This document shows positions 8,905 to 16,237 of a stretch of DNA of 64,000 bases, one piece after another. Source of the stretch: CBDAUN01 sp965214875 (GTDB taxonomy: Bacteria > Pseudomonadota > Gammaproteobacteria > Arenicellales > JAJDZL01); the NCBI GenBank assembly GCA_965214875.1, contig OZ243980.1, positions 3,348,001 to 3,412,000 of the forward strand, read 5' to 3'. Numbering within the stretch: position 1 is the first letter of the stretch; the number at the start of each line of letters is the position of its first letter. The notes beneath the pieces are model-generated. The model was not told where the DNA came from. It did not search any database and saw only the letters and a program-made list of their open reading frames with translations. The position numbers and the translations under genes were made by a program.

Positions 8905-9243
8905 ATGAAACTCGTAACAGCAATCATCAAACCTTTCAAGCTTGACGATGTTCGCGAATCATTGTCCGAAATTGGAATTCAGGGAATGACCGTTACTGAA
9001 GTCAAAGGCTTCGGCAGACAGAAAGGGCATACCGAACTTTATCGAGGTGCCGAATACGTCGTCGACTTCGTCCCGAAGATCAAGGTTGAGGTCGCTGTCT
9101 CCGCTGATCGAATCGACGATGTCATCGACACCATTCGACAGGTTGCGCTTACCGGTCAAATCGGAGACGGCAAGATCTTCGTCAACGAATTGGAACGTGT
9201 TGTAAGAATCCGAACAGGAGAAACCGACGAGAGTGCCCTATGA
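8905..9243 (+). CDS. glnK: PII signal-transduction protein GlnK
   Basis: 112 residues, the standard PII length. It begins MKLVTAIIKPFKLDDVRE, has the T-loop RGAEYVVDF with the uridylylation tyrosine at position 51, and the C-terminal ATP-binding signature TGQIGDGKIFV. PII proteins bind ATP/ADP and 2-oxoglutarate and report nitrogen status. Because it overlaps the amtB start by four bases and is preceded by a sigma-54 promoter, it is called GlnK, the paralogue that plugs AmtB, rather than GlnB. Confidence 0.95.
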   Translation: MKLVTAIIKPFKLDDVRESLSEIGIQGMTVTEVKGFGRQKGHTELYRGAEYVVDFVPKIKVEVAVSADRIDDVIDTIRQVALTGQIGDGKIFVNELERVVRIRTGETDESAL

Positions 9244-10565
9244 CCATCACCGGACCGCGAAAAATGCTACCAAACAAATTAACCTTGGCGCTGTTGCCCC
9301 CGTCATCCTTGCTATTGCTGGCATCGCCTATGGCTTTCGCCAACGAATTGAACGGGGGCAACACGTCTTGGGTACTGACATCATCGGTACTGGTGCTGAT
9401 GATGACATTGCCCGGACTTTCACTATTCTATGCAGGACTGGTGCGCAGCAAAAATGCGCTTTCGGTCTTGATGCAGTGTTTCACGATCTCGTGCATCGTC
9501 TCGATCGTGTGGCTTGTAGCCGGCTACTCGCTTGCTTTCGATGATGTCGGCAATGGCTTTATCGGAGGGCTGGGGAACTTTCTGCTCAGCAATGTGCTCG
9601 AGCAAAGCATGTTCGGCGACATTCCTGAATCGAGCTTCGCACTGTTCCAGGTCACCTTTGCGATCATCACGGTGGCCTTGATCATGGGCGGGCTTGCCGA
9701 GCGAATTAAATTCTCGGCGGTGGTGCTATTCACGATTCTTTGGGTCGTTTTCGTCTATGCTCCGATCGCCCACTGGGTCTGGGGCGGCGGATGGCTCGGC
9801 GGACTGGGCGTGCTGGACTTTGCTGGGGGCAACGTCGTGCACATCACGGCGGGTGTCGCCGCACTGGTCGGAGCGCTGATGCTGGGCAAACGGAGCGGAT
9901 TCCCTAGTGCGCAAATGACGCCGCACAATATGACGCTGACGATGATTGGTGCCGGGATGCTATGGGTTGGCTGGTTCGGCTTCAACGGCGGAAGCGCGCT
10001 TGCTGCGAATGAAGATGCCGCCATGGCAATGCTGGTGACGCATATCTGCGCCGCGACCGCAGCGCTAGGCTTTGTGGTCACCGAGTATATCTTTCGAAAA
10101 AGCGCCTCGGCGCTTGGCGCGGCAACGGGAATGGTCGCAGGTCTTGTCGCGGTCACTCCAGCATCTGGATTTGTCGGGCCGGCAGGCGCTCTCATTATCG
10201 GCGCTGTGTCCGGGCCTGCCTCGTATGCGGCGATCGTGATATTGAAGCAGAAGTTCAAGATTGACGACGCGCTTGATGTGTTTCCGGTTCATGGCGTGGC
10301 GGGCATAGTGGGGACGATGCTCACCGGAGTGTTCGCGGCCGACAGCCTTGGCGTGTTCAGCGGACAAGGCATCGACGTTTCCATATCGACTCAGCTTGGG
10401 CTGCAATTCGTCGGGGTTGCGGCAACCATCGTCTACACCGCTATCGTTACCTACGTGGTTTTCAAAATTGTTGGGATGCTGTGCGGCGGTCTTCGCGTTG
10501 ATCAGGCGGCAGAAGTGCAGGGTCTTGACCTGTCGACTCACGAAGAGCGAGGCTACAACATGTAG
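9240..10565 (+). CDS. amtB: Ammonium channel AmtB
   Basis: 441 residues with a cleavable signal peptide (LLLLASPMAFANE) and eleven hydrophobic segments. The two pore histidines are visible in GGNVVHITAGVAA and VFPVHGVAGIVG, and the Amt signature appears as DFAGGNVVHI. The protein conducts ammonium or ammonia across the inner membrane and is blocked by deuridylylated GlnK. The start overlaps the glnK stop, giving translational coupling. A terminator follows at 10608. Confidence 0.95.
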   Translation: MTITGPRKMLPNKLTLALLPPSSLLLLASPMAFANELNGGNTSWVLTSSVLVLMMTLPGLSLFYAGLVRSKNALSVLMQCFTISCIVSIVWLVAGYSLAFDDVGNGFIGGLGNFLLSNVLEQSMFGDIPESSFALFQVTFAIITVALIMGGLAERIKFSAVVLFTILWVVFVYAPIAHWVWGGGWLGGLGVLDFAGGNVVHITAGVAALVGALMLGKRSGFPSAQMTPHNMTLTMIGAGMLWVGWFGFNGGSALAANEDAAMAMLVTHICAATAALGFVVTEYIFRKSASALGAATGMVAGLVAVTPASGFVGPAGALIIGAVSGPASYAAIVILKQKFKIDDALDVFPVHGVAGIVGTMLTGVFAADSLGVFSGQGIDVSISTQLGLQFVGVAATIVYTAIVTYVVFKIVGMLCGGLRVDQAAEVQGLDLSTHEERGYNM

Positions 10566-10607
10566 TCAGTCAAGGTATCAATCATTGTTTTAATCCTTCA
10601 TTTTTTG

Positions 10608-10638
10608 CGGCCGGGAGTGCTTTCCTGGCCGTTTTTTT
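10608..10638 (+). terminator. Rho-independent terminator of glnK-amtB
   Basis: A nine-base stem, CGGCCGGGA with TCCTGGCCG (one G-U pair), has a six-base loop and is followed by seven T. It sits 43 bases after the amtB stop. Confidence 0.85.
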
Positions 10639-11134
10639 GATCGATGGCCTGATTCGCTTGTTGCTGATGAATTGTGTCGAACTATGATGCTTGGCAGCGT
10701 TTGCCAAGCTGCCTGCGATCAACAGGTATTCTGGTCTCATGCCGATAGTTGCGATTCAACTTGCCTTAAACAACAAGTTCGAGCAGCTTCACAGACAGAG
10801 GATAAACCAGGTTTGCATCGCTTTTGTCAGGTTCCCAGCCGGCAATCAAAGACGCAGAGTCTGAGTAGATGGAAGTTGCTCAAAACCACCAAGCCGATCA
10901 GTTACTTAGTTTCTGTCAGAAAACTCTATTTTTGCATGAAAAATATTGCTTTTATTGATCTTTTCATAAAGTTTGCAATTCGAAGATTCAGCCGTATCAG
11001 CCCATCCGAATCGATTCCGGCCGCATCTTGCGGCTGAAAGGCCGATCCTCGAAAGTCTTCGGCTTCATGGCCGGATTGCATCCCATTGCCATTGAACGCT
11101 TATTTTCCGATATATGACTTTTCTGGCAGACGCC
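10639..11134. other. Gene-free stretch
   Basis: Roughly 500 bases after the amtB terminator. The open frames here have no recognisable family, no plausible ribosome site and frequent stops in neighbouring frames. I see no RNA gene or repeat. The stretch borders the tandem array that starts at 11135. Confidence 0.35.
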
Positions 11135-11365
11135 TAGATACGGGCATTCGCGGCTTTTTCGGCGGACCGATTCTGCCTGAGACTAGTCGACAAGACGACC
11201 GTTTTGCTTGCCGCCCGAAGACCATGACAGAAGTTGCTCCTGAGGACGGATCCTGAAGCGGGTAAGCTCGGCCAGGAATTCCGTGTGAAAATGCTGGCCA
11301 GGGCGTTCGGATGCTTCGCGGTCAAGATCAAGCGGAATTCAGGCGCTCAGGTCCCTGAGATTCAG
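11135..11365 (+). repeat. Tail of a lost array unit (copy 0)
   Basis: This segment resembles the tails of the two downstream units, about 13340-13572 and 15120-15311. Shared blocks include CGCGGCTTTTTCGG, TTTTGCTTGCCGCCCG and a GAAGCGGG...AAAGCATTGGCCAGG-type stretch. It is more diverged than the other two are from each other. It shows that the array once extended further left, with an IS481 copy now inserted at its right boundary. Confidence 0.6.
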
Positions 11366-11825
11366 TGTCCAGGGTCAGATACATGCGGGTGCGCGAAAAC
11401 ACTTTCAGGTAGCGTGGCGCTGGACAACAATCCAGCAACCGAAAGGCGGCGCAAGTTCGACCGCCACGCCCGGCACTGGAGCTACGGCACCCACGGGCGA
11501 AAGCCCGGCCAGATGGTCCAGATCGATCGCAAGGGCGTCGCCATCGAGGCCGGCTTCTGCGTCAAGGAGTCCGTGGCCGTCTGCCCGGTCTCGAAGCTTT
11601 GCTGCATGCGCGCCTGCTCGCGCGCCAACGCCGCCGGCCGATACGAGTTCCACTAGTTCTGCGCCGGCGCCCTGAACGGCGAGCTAGCCCGGTTCGAGCA
11701 CCTCTGCAACGCCTATCGGCCGCATCAGGCGCTCGGACAAACGGCGCCCATGCAGGCGTATAATCAGAACTTCGACCAAAGCGCGCTGGCCGCCTGAAAA
11801 GTCCCGCATGTATTGAACCCGTGCA
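11366..11825 (+). mobile_element. IS481 remnant, 460 bp, both ends kept
   Basis: The left terminus TGTCCAGGGTCAGATACAT and right terminus ATGTATTGAACCCGTGCA match the ends of the IS481 copy at 34080-35160. Only parts of the transposase remain on the plus strand: the KFDRHARHWSYGTHGRKPG block, the VKESVAVCPVSKLCCMRA block and the C-terminal YRPHQALGQTAPMQAYNQ block, separated by deletions and a stop. It is inactive. The insertion splits unit sequence equivalent to ATTCAACTTGAAA, immediately before the -35 box at 11831. Confidence 0.75.
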
Positions 11826-11830
11826 GCAAC

Positions 11831-11867
11831 TTGAAAATTTCGACAGCGATAGGATAAGATATGAACA
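11831..11867 (+). promoter_or_regulatory. Promoter of array unit 1, leaderless geometry
   Basis: TTGAAA at 11831-11836, an 18-base spacer and TAAGAT at 11855-11860. The seventh base after the -10 box is the A of the ATG at 11867, which aligns with the MAEN start of the unit 2 gene. Confidence 0.6.
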
Positions 11868-12154
11868 TGGCGGAAAATGATGATCAAAATCTGATCAAGC
11901 AGTTTTCGGAATTGGAAAAACAGCACGCCGTGCTGTAGGAACGCATGAAAACGAATTACGCTGAGACAGAATCGGCGCTGGACCGGCTACGGGCCGACAT
12001 GGCCAACTGGAAAACCGACATGGCCAACTGGAAAACCGACATGGCCAAGCGCGACAAGGACAATCTTCGCTGGCAGATCGGGTTGTGGGGAGCCGCGATT
12101 GTCATTCTCGGTTTCATCATCCGGTTTCCGAGCATCCCCGCTGTCACGAATTAG
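11867..12154 (+). pseudogene. Coiled-coil/anchor gene, unit 1, nonsense codon
   Basis: Reads MAENDDQNLIKQF..., then hits TAG at 11936-11938 where unit 2 has GAG (VLEERMKTNY). Translation could restart at ATG 11945, giving 69 residues with two TDMANWK heptads and the C-terminal anchor WGAAIVILGFIIRF. One in-frame ATG (11861) precedes the aligned start. A single transition created the stop, so readthrough or reinitiation cannot be excluded. The product would have lost part of the N-terminal coiled coil. Confidence 0.7.
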
Positions 12155-12192
12155 GCAGTTTTACTGAAACATCATATACTTAAGGTGAAAAA

Positions 12193-12847
12193 ATGAGACC
12201 TTACCGTACCCCCCTCCTCATATAAATTAATAACCCTCCTGCTGCTGGCGGTTCTTGCGGTGCCGGCCGCGGCGCAGACGACCGTAACCAGCAACGGGCG
12301 CGAAGGCCCGACAGCTTGCCTGGTGGGTCAAAAGGAGATCAATGCCACGGATCTATCCATCACGGCACTTTCCACAGCCCAAGTGACCTTCACTGCTCCG
12401 CAAATAACATGGAACCAGTACGTCACGCGGCTTGGCGATGTGCCTGCACCTGCCCAAGCCACTGTGTATCGGATTGTTAGGAACGCCCGCACAGATGCAA
12501 TAGCTGATCAATCAGCCAGTGGATTCAGTAATGGCAGTACGTTCTCAGGCGGAAGCCTAACCAGAAGCGGTTTGTCTGCGAAGACCTCTTATTATGTGGA
12601 AGTTGTTGTGACTTCAGCGGGTATTCCGGATCAGGTGTTTGCCAGGCGCTGCTTCATGACGGGCGGCATCTACACCATGACTGTCACCCCTAGTAGTACT
12701 CAAGGCCGGACGAGCGGGTGCTTCTCGATCAGCCCCCTGACCATCCAGCATGTCCGCAACTGCTGGTGCGGGCGCAAGACCGTCCTGCCCCTGTTCAGCT
12801 CGACCCAGGACAACACCGATTTCCTGAACAGGTGGGGATGCCGGTAG
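12193..12847 (+). pseudogene. Secreted cysteine-containing protein, unit 1, out of phase at C tract
   Basis: An ATG at 12193 (MRPYRT) runs into a six-base C tract and stops at TAA; the signal-peptide frame (KLITLLLLAVLAVPAAAQ) starts one base out of phase. Deleting one C would join them into one 200-odd-residue preprotein. The mature part begins QTTVTSNGREG, is rich in Ser/Thr/Val as in beta-sandwich proteins, and carries cysteines in PTACLVG, FARRCFMTGG, TSGCFSI, VRNCWCGRK and the terminal WGCR. It lies 38 bases after the coiled-coil gene. The family is unknown to me; an extracytoplasmic role with disulphides is inferred. Confidence 0.65.
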
Positions 12848-13572
12848 CGGCAATGACAGCCTGACACAGGCACGGCGGCATCCGGGCCGGCCCGGTCGTT
12901 GCTTGACGCTATCACAGCTTGCCATCTAAGCCCCGTTCATGCGATCTCCGTCCACTGGCAGGGCAGCGGGGCGATTTGATCTCGTGGTTGCCAGGGACGG
13001 AGCCGCAAGTGCCTGGTTTGGGCTGGAGGTACAGGCTGTCTATTTCTCTGGAGACGGAATGGATGCTATTGTCCGCTCCGTGCCTGTCGCCCAGAATCTG
13101 GAATTCAATAGTCTCGGCCATTTCCGCGTACTGCGGTGCTGGAGGGCTGAAATCCTCGCTAGTCGTTTCATGGATTGCTCCTCTGGCTGCGCATATGCTG
13201 TTTCTTTCCGGTGCATGGGCATCGGTGTCAGAGCGGGAGTCTTCATGGCGGCGCATTCGAGGCGACGACAGCCATCTCCGGCAGGCGCACCAGGGTAGCC
13301 GGTGCCCCGCTACCCGTGCATGAGCTACCTCGCTCCCTGTAGCCGGATACGGACATCCGCGACTTTTTCGGCAGACCGGTTCAGCCTGAACCGGTCACCA
13401 AAACGACTGTTTTGCTTGCCGCCCGGAGACCGGGACGGAGTCCGCCCCTGAGGGCAAATCTGGAAGCGGGGAAAACTAGTCAAGAATTTCGTGCGAAAGC
13501 ATTGGCCAGGCGATTGGCTTCTTTACTGTCATGATTAAACAGATGCGGACGTTAAGATCCCGAAAATTCAAC
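12848..13572. other. Unit 1 tail, no recognised gene
   Basis: About 725 bases shared with 14633-15311. Frames are open on both strands (for example minus 13040-13246 and plus 12939-13298), yet none has a family signature. Differences between the copies are mostly transitions with no clear coding pattern, so I do not call a gene. It contains a perfect 11-bp palindrome, GACCGGTTCAG with CTGAACCGGTC at 13374-13396, which unit 2 has lost. Confidence 0.45.
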
Positions 13573-13608
13573 TTGAAAAATCCTTAATGGTCGGATAGGA
13601 TAAGACAA
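13573..13608 (+). promoter_or_regulatory. Promoter of array unit 2, leaderless geometry
   Basis: TTGAAA at 13573-13578, exactly 17 bases, then TAGGAT at 13596-13601. The ATG at 13608 begins seven bases after the -10 box, so +1 and the start codon should coincide. Confidence 0.65.
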
Positions 13609-13931
13609 TGGCAGAAAATAACAATAAAGATCAATGGATCCATGAACTGGCGAAACGGGTCACTGAGCTGGAAAAACAGTACGCCGTACTGGAGGAACGC
13701 ATGAAAACAAATTACGCTGAGACAGAATCGGCGCTGGACCGGTTGCGGGCCGACATGGCCAACTGGAAAACCGACATGGCCGACTGGAAAACCGACATGG
13801 CCGACTGGAAAACCGACATGGCCAAGCGCGACAAGGACAATCTGCGCTGGCAGGTCGGGCTGTGGGTAGCCGCGATTGTCATTCTCGGTTTCATCATCCG
13901 GTTTCCGAGCATCCCCGCTGTCGCGAATTAG
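13608..13931 (+). CDS. Tail-anchored coiled-coil protein with heptad repeats, unit 2
   Basis: The only intact array member, 107 residues. The order is an N-terminal charged segment (MAENNNKDQWIHELAKR), a leucine-rich coiled coil (VTELEKQYAVLEERMK), three 7-residue TDMAxWK repeats encoded by 21-bp DNA repeats, then KRDKDNLRWQ and one membrane segment (VGLWVAAIVILGFIIRF) near the C-terminus. It has the general form of DUF1640-like tail-anchored proteins. The heptad unit keeps coiled-coil register, so repeat number would change rod length without breaking the fold. It probably precedes the secreted protein gene in one transcript. No function is known. Confidence 0.75.
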   Translation: MAENNNKDQWIHELAKRVTELEKQYAVLEERMKTNYAETESALDRLRADMANWKTDMADWKTDMADWKTDMAKRDKDNLRWQVGLWVAAIVILGFIIRFPSIPAVAN

Positions 13932-13969
13932 GCAGTTTTACTGAAATATCATATACTTAAGGTAAAAAA

Positions 13970-14632
13970 ATGAGACATTACCGTACTCCCCCTCTCCCCT
14001 CATAAGTTAATTACCCTCCTGCTGCTGGCGGTTCTTGCGGCGCCGGCCGCGGCGCAGACGACCGTAACCAGCAACGGGCGCGAAGGCCCGACAGCTTGCC
14101 TGGGGGTCAAAAGGAGATCAATGCCACGGATCTATCCATCACGGCACTTTCCACAGCCAGCGTGACCTTCACTGCTTCGCAAATAACATGGAACCAGTAC
14201 GTCGGGCGGCTTGGCGATATTCCTGCACCTGCCCAAGCCAGTGTGTATCGGATTGTTAAGAACGCCCGCACAAATTCAGTAGTGGGGCAATCAGCCAGTG
14301 GATTAAATAGTGGCGGAACGTTCGCAGGCGGAAGCCTAACCAGAAGCGGTCTGACTGCGAAGACCAATTATCATGTGGAACTTGTTGTGACTTCAGCGGG
14401 TATTCCGGATCAGGTGTTTGCCCGGCGCTGCTTCATGACGGGCGGCACCTACACCATACCGGCCAACCCCATCGCTTCAGGCGTAACGCAGGGGTCAACC
14501 GGCTGCTTCGCGATCACCCCCTTGACCCAGCAGCATGTCCGCAACTGCTGGTGCGGGCGCAAGACCACCCTGCCCCTGTTCAGCTCGACCCAGGACAACA
14601 CCGATTGGCTGAACATGTGGGGATGCCGGTAG
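13970..14632 (+). pseudogene. Secreted cysteine-containing protein, unit 2, two frameshifts
   Basis: The ATG at 13970 (MRHYRTPP) meets TAA after C-rich runs. The signal-peptide frame KLITLLLLAVLAAPAAAQ starts one base out, as in unit 1. A second lesion lies near 14100, where CTGGTGGGTC of unit 1 has become CTGGGGGTC, a one-base loss in a G run. The rest is open to 14632 and keeps the family cysteines (RRCFMTGG, STGCFAITP, VRNCWCGRK, terminal WGCR). Both lesions fall in homopolymer runs. Unlike unit 1, a single slip could not restore this copy. Confidence 0.65.
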
Positions 14633-15311
14633 CGGCAATGACAGCCTGACGCGGGCGCGGTGGTAGCCAGAACATCCTTGTCGTTGCTTGACGCTTCACA
14701 GCTTGCCATCGAAGTCCCGTTCATGCGATCTCTGTCCACTGCAGGGCAGCGGAGCGAATCGATCTCGCGGTTGCCAGGGACGGAGCCGCAAGCTCCTGGT
14801 TTGGGCTGGAGGTACAGTCTGTCTATTTCTCCGGAGACGGAATGGATGCTATTGTCCGCTCCGTGCCTGTCGTCCAGAATCTGGAATTCAACAGTCTCGG
14901 CCGTTTCCGCGTACTGCGGTGCCGGAGGGCTGAAATCCTTGCTAGTCGTTTCATGGATTGCTCCTCTGGCTGCGCATATGCTGTTTCTTTCCGGTGCATG
15001 GGCATCGGTGTCAGAGCGGGAGTCTTCATGGCGGCGCATTCGAGGCGACGACAGCCATCCCCGGCGGGCGCACCAGGGTAGCCGGTGCCCCGCTACCCGT
15101 ACATGAGCTACCTCGCCCCCTGTAGCCGGATACGGACATCCGCGACTGTTTTGCTTGCCGCCCGGAGACCGGGACGGAGTCCGCCCCTGAGAGCAAATCC
15201 AGAAGCGGGGAAAACTAGTCAAGAATTCCGTGCGAAAGCATTGACCAGACGATTGGCTTCTTTACTGTCATGATTAAACAGATGCGGACATTAAGGTCCC
15301 GAAAATTCAAC
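14633..15311. other. Unit 2 tail, no recognised gene
   Basis: Copy of 12848-13572 with a small deletion that removes the region of the 13374 palindrome. Open frames on the minus strand (for example 14823-15029) are conserved between copies, but no family can be named and no ribosome site is evident. Confidence 0.4.
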
Positions 15312-15347
15312 TTGAAAAATCCGCAATGGTCGGATAGGATGAGACAA
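15312..15347 (+). promoter_or_regulatory. Promoter of array unit 3, leaderless geometry
   Basis: TTGAAA at 15312-15317, 17 bases, then TAGGAT at 15335-15340. Predicted +1 coincides with 15347, where the expected ATG has become ATA. Confidence 0.55.
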
Positions 15348-15669
15348 TAGCAGAAAATAGCAGTAAGGATCAATTGATCCATGAAATGGCGAAACAGGTC
15401 GCCGAGCTGGGAAACGGTACGCCGTGCTGGAGGAATGCATGAAAACAAATTACGCTGAGACAGAATCGGCGCTGGACCGGTTGCGGGCCGACATGGCCAA
15501 CTGGAAAACCGACATGGCCGAATGGAAAACCGACATGACCGAATGGAAGACCGACATGGTCAAGCGCGACAAGGACAATCTTCGCTGGCAGGTCGGGCTG
15601 TGGGTAGCCGCGATTGTGATTCTCGGCTTCATCATCCGGTTTCCGAGCATCCCCGCTGTCGCGAATTAA
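15347..15669 (+). pseudogene. Coiled-coil/anchor gene, unit 3, lost start and frameshift
   Basis: The start codon is ATA in place of ATG. A one-base deletion near 15410 (GAGCTGGGAAACGG against GAGCTGGAAAAACAG) breaks the frame. A 3' open segment from ATG 15439 still encodes the repeats (three TDM(A/T)xWK units with N/E changes) and the anchor VAAIVILGFIIRF. For a leaderless mRNA, loss of the terminal ATG should abolish initiation at that site. Probably dead, or expressed only as a short form. Confidence 0.7.
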
Positions 15670-15699
15670 GCGATTTTTGAATCGACGATAAGTTCGATT

Positions 15700-15786
15700 A
15701 TGCACGAGATGAGAATCATCTATGCGGCATTGGCTATAGGGACATTCGGCGTTGCCGTTCTCGGTCTATTGATGCAACTTTCATAG
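15700..15786 (+). CDS. 28-residue single-membrane-segment peptide
   Basis: ATG at 15700 to TAG at 15784-15786 encodes MHEMRIIYAALAIGTFGVA followed by VLGLLMQLS. It closely resembles the end of the remnant at 22313-22553 (MGIIYAVFAFGAFGIAVLG). It is either a real one-helix membrane peptide or the surviving anchor of a second coiled-coil/anchor family; no ribosome site is obvious. Low confidence that it is translated. Confidence 0.35.
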   Translation: MHEMRIIYAALAIGTFGVAVLGLLMQLS

Positions 15787-16237
15787 TCACCCGACGGTTG
15801 CGGCACAGATTTGCGCAACCTGTCTTCGTGCCCCGCCATAAAGCAATTCTTGCGAACGTTTCGCGTACGGCGATCAGATCCCTATGACGCGCAGACCTCA
15901 GACGGACGCATTTGATCGAAAGCAACCTTTTCATCCGTCGCAAGCAGGCGGCCCACTGCGAATGATTCGGCGACATCCGCATTGAACGATCAATATACGG
16001 ACAGGATATGCTGAAATTCAGCACCTGCGAAATCCTCAAACTCGACAAATCCAAGCTTGCCAGGACAAGTAAAATTTCGAGCATCGGATGGTCACCGCCA
16101 GTTATCCTCCAACCATACCGGTGACAGAAGGTGCGGCGCATGTGCCATTCGACATGGCAGGACGGCGTACGCAGGAAATAAACGCGTCTTTTTATTCAGT
16201 CAAATCAACCCTTGATAAGCTGTGGACACGGTGAATT
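15787..16237. other. Gene-free stretch
   Basis: About 450 bases between the array and the YhaN-like gene, which ends here on the minus strand. A minus-strand open frame (15734-16141) is rich in arginine and cysteine without any family motif; I treat it as non-coding. No terminator with a clear T run was found. Confidence 0.35.

Larger units (their letters stand above)
11831..15669 (+). repeat. Tandem array, about 1.74-kb unit, two full copies plus one partial
   Basis: The -35 boxes of successive units lie at 11831, 13573 and 15312, giving periods of 1742 and 1739 bases. Each complete unit holds a promoter, a coiled-coil/anchor gene, a secreted cysteine-protein gene and about 700 bases of shared downstream DNA. 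The third unit stops after the coiled-coil gene. Copies differ mainly by scattered transitions and small indels, so they are old enough to have begun decaying separately. Confidence 0.85.

Noticed and set aside
10672..11037. 121-codon plus frame after the amtB terminator
   Set aside because: No ribosome site, no recognisable fold and unusual Cys/Ser composition; likely non-coding.
13293..13316. GGGTAGC/GCTACCC hairpin in the unit tail as a terminator
   Set aside because: Seven-base stem, no T run and about 450 bases from the nearest gene end.
14449..15222. A 257-codon minus frame spanning the end of the unit 2 secreted gene and the tail
   Set aside because: No motif, and the matching part of unit 1 breaks into shorter frames. 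It is best explained as chance openness.
11831..15669. The tandem array as an integron or phage region
   Set aside because: There is no integrase, attC-like site or phage structural gene; periodic whole-unit duplication explains it better.
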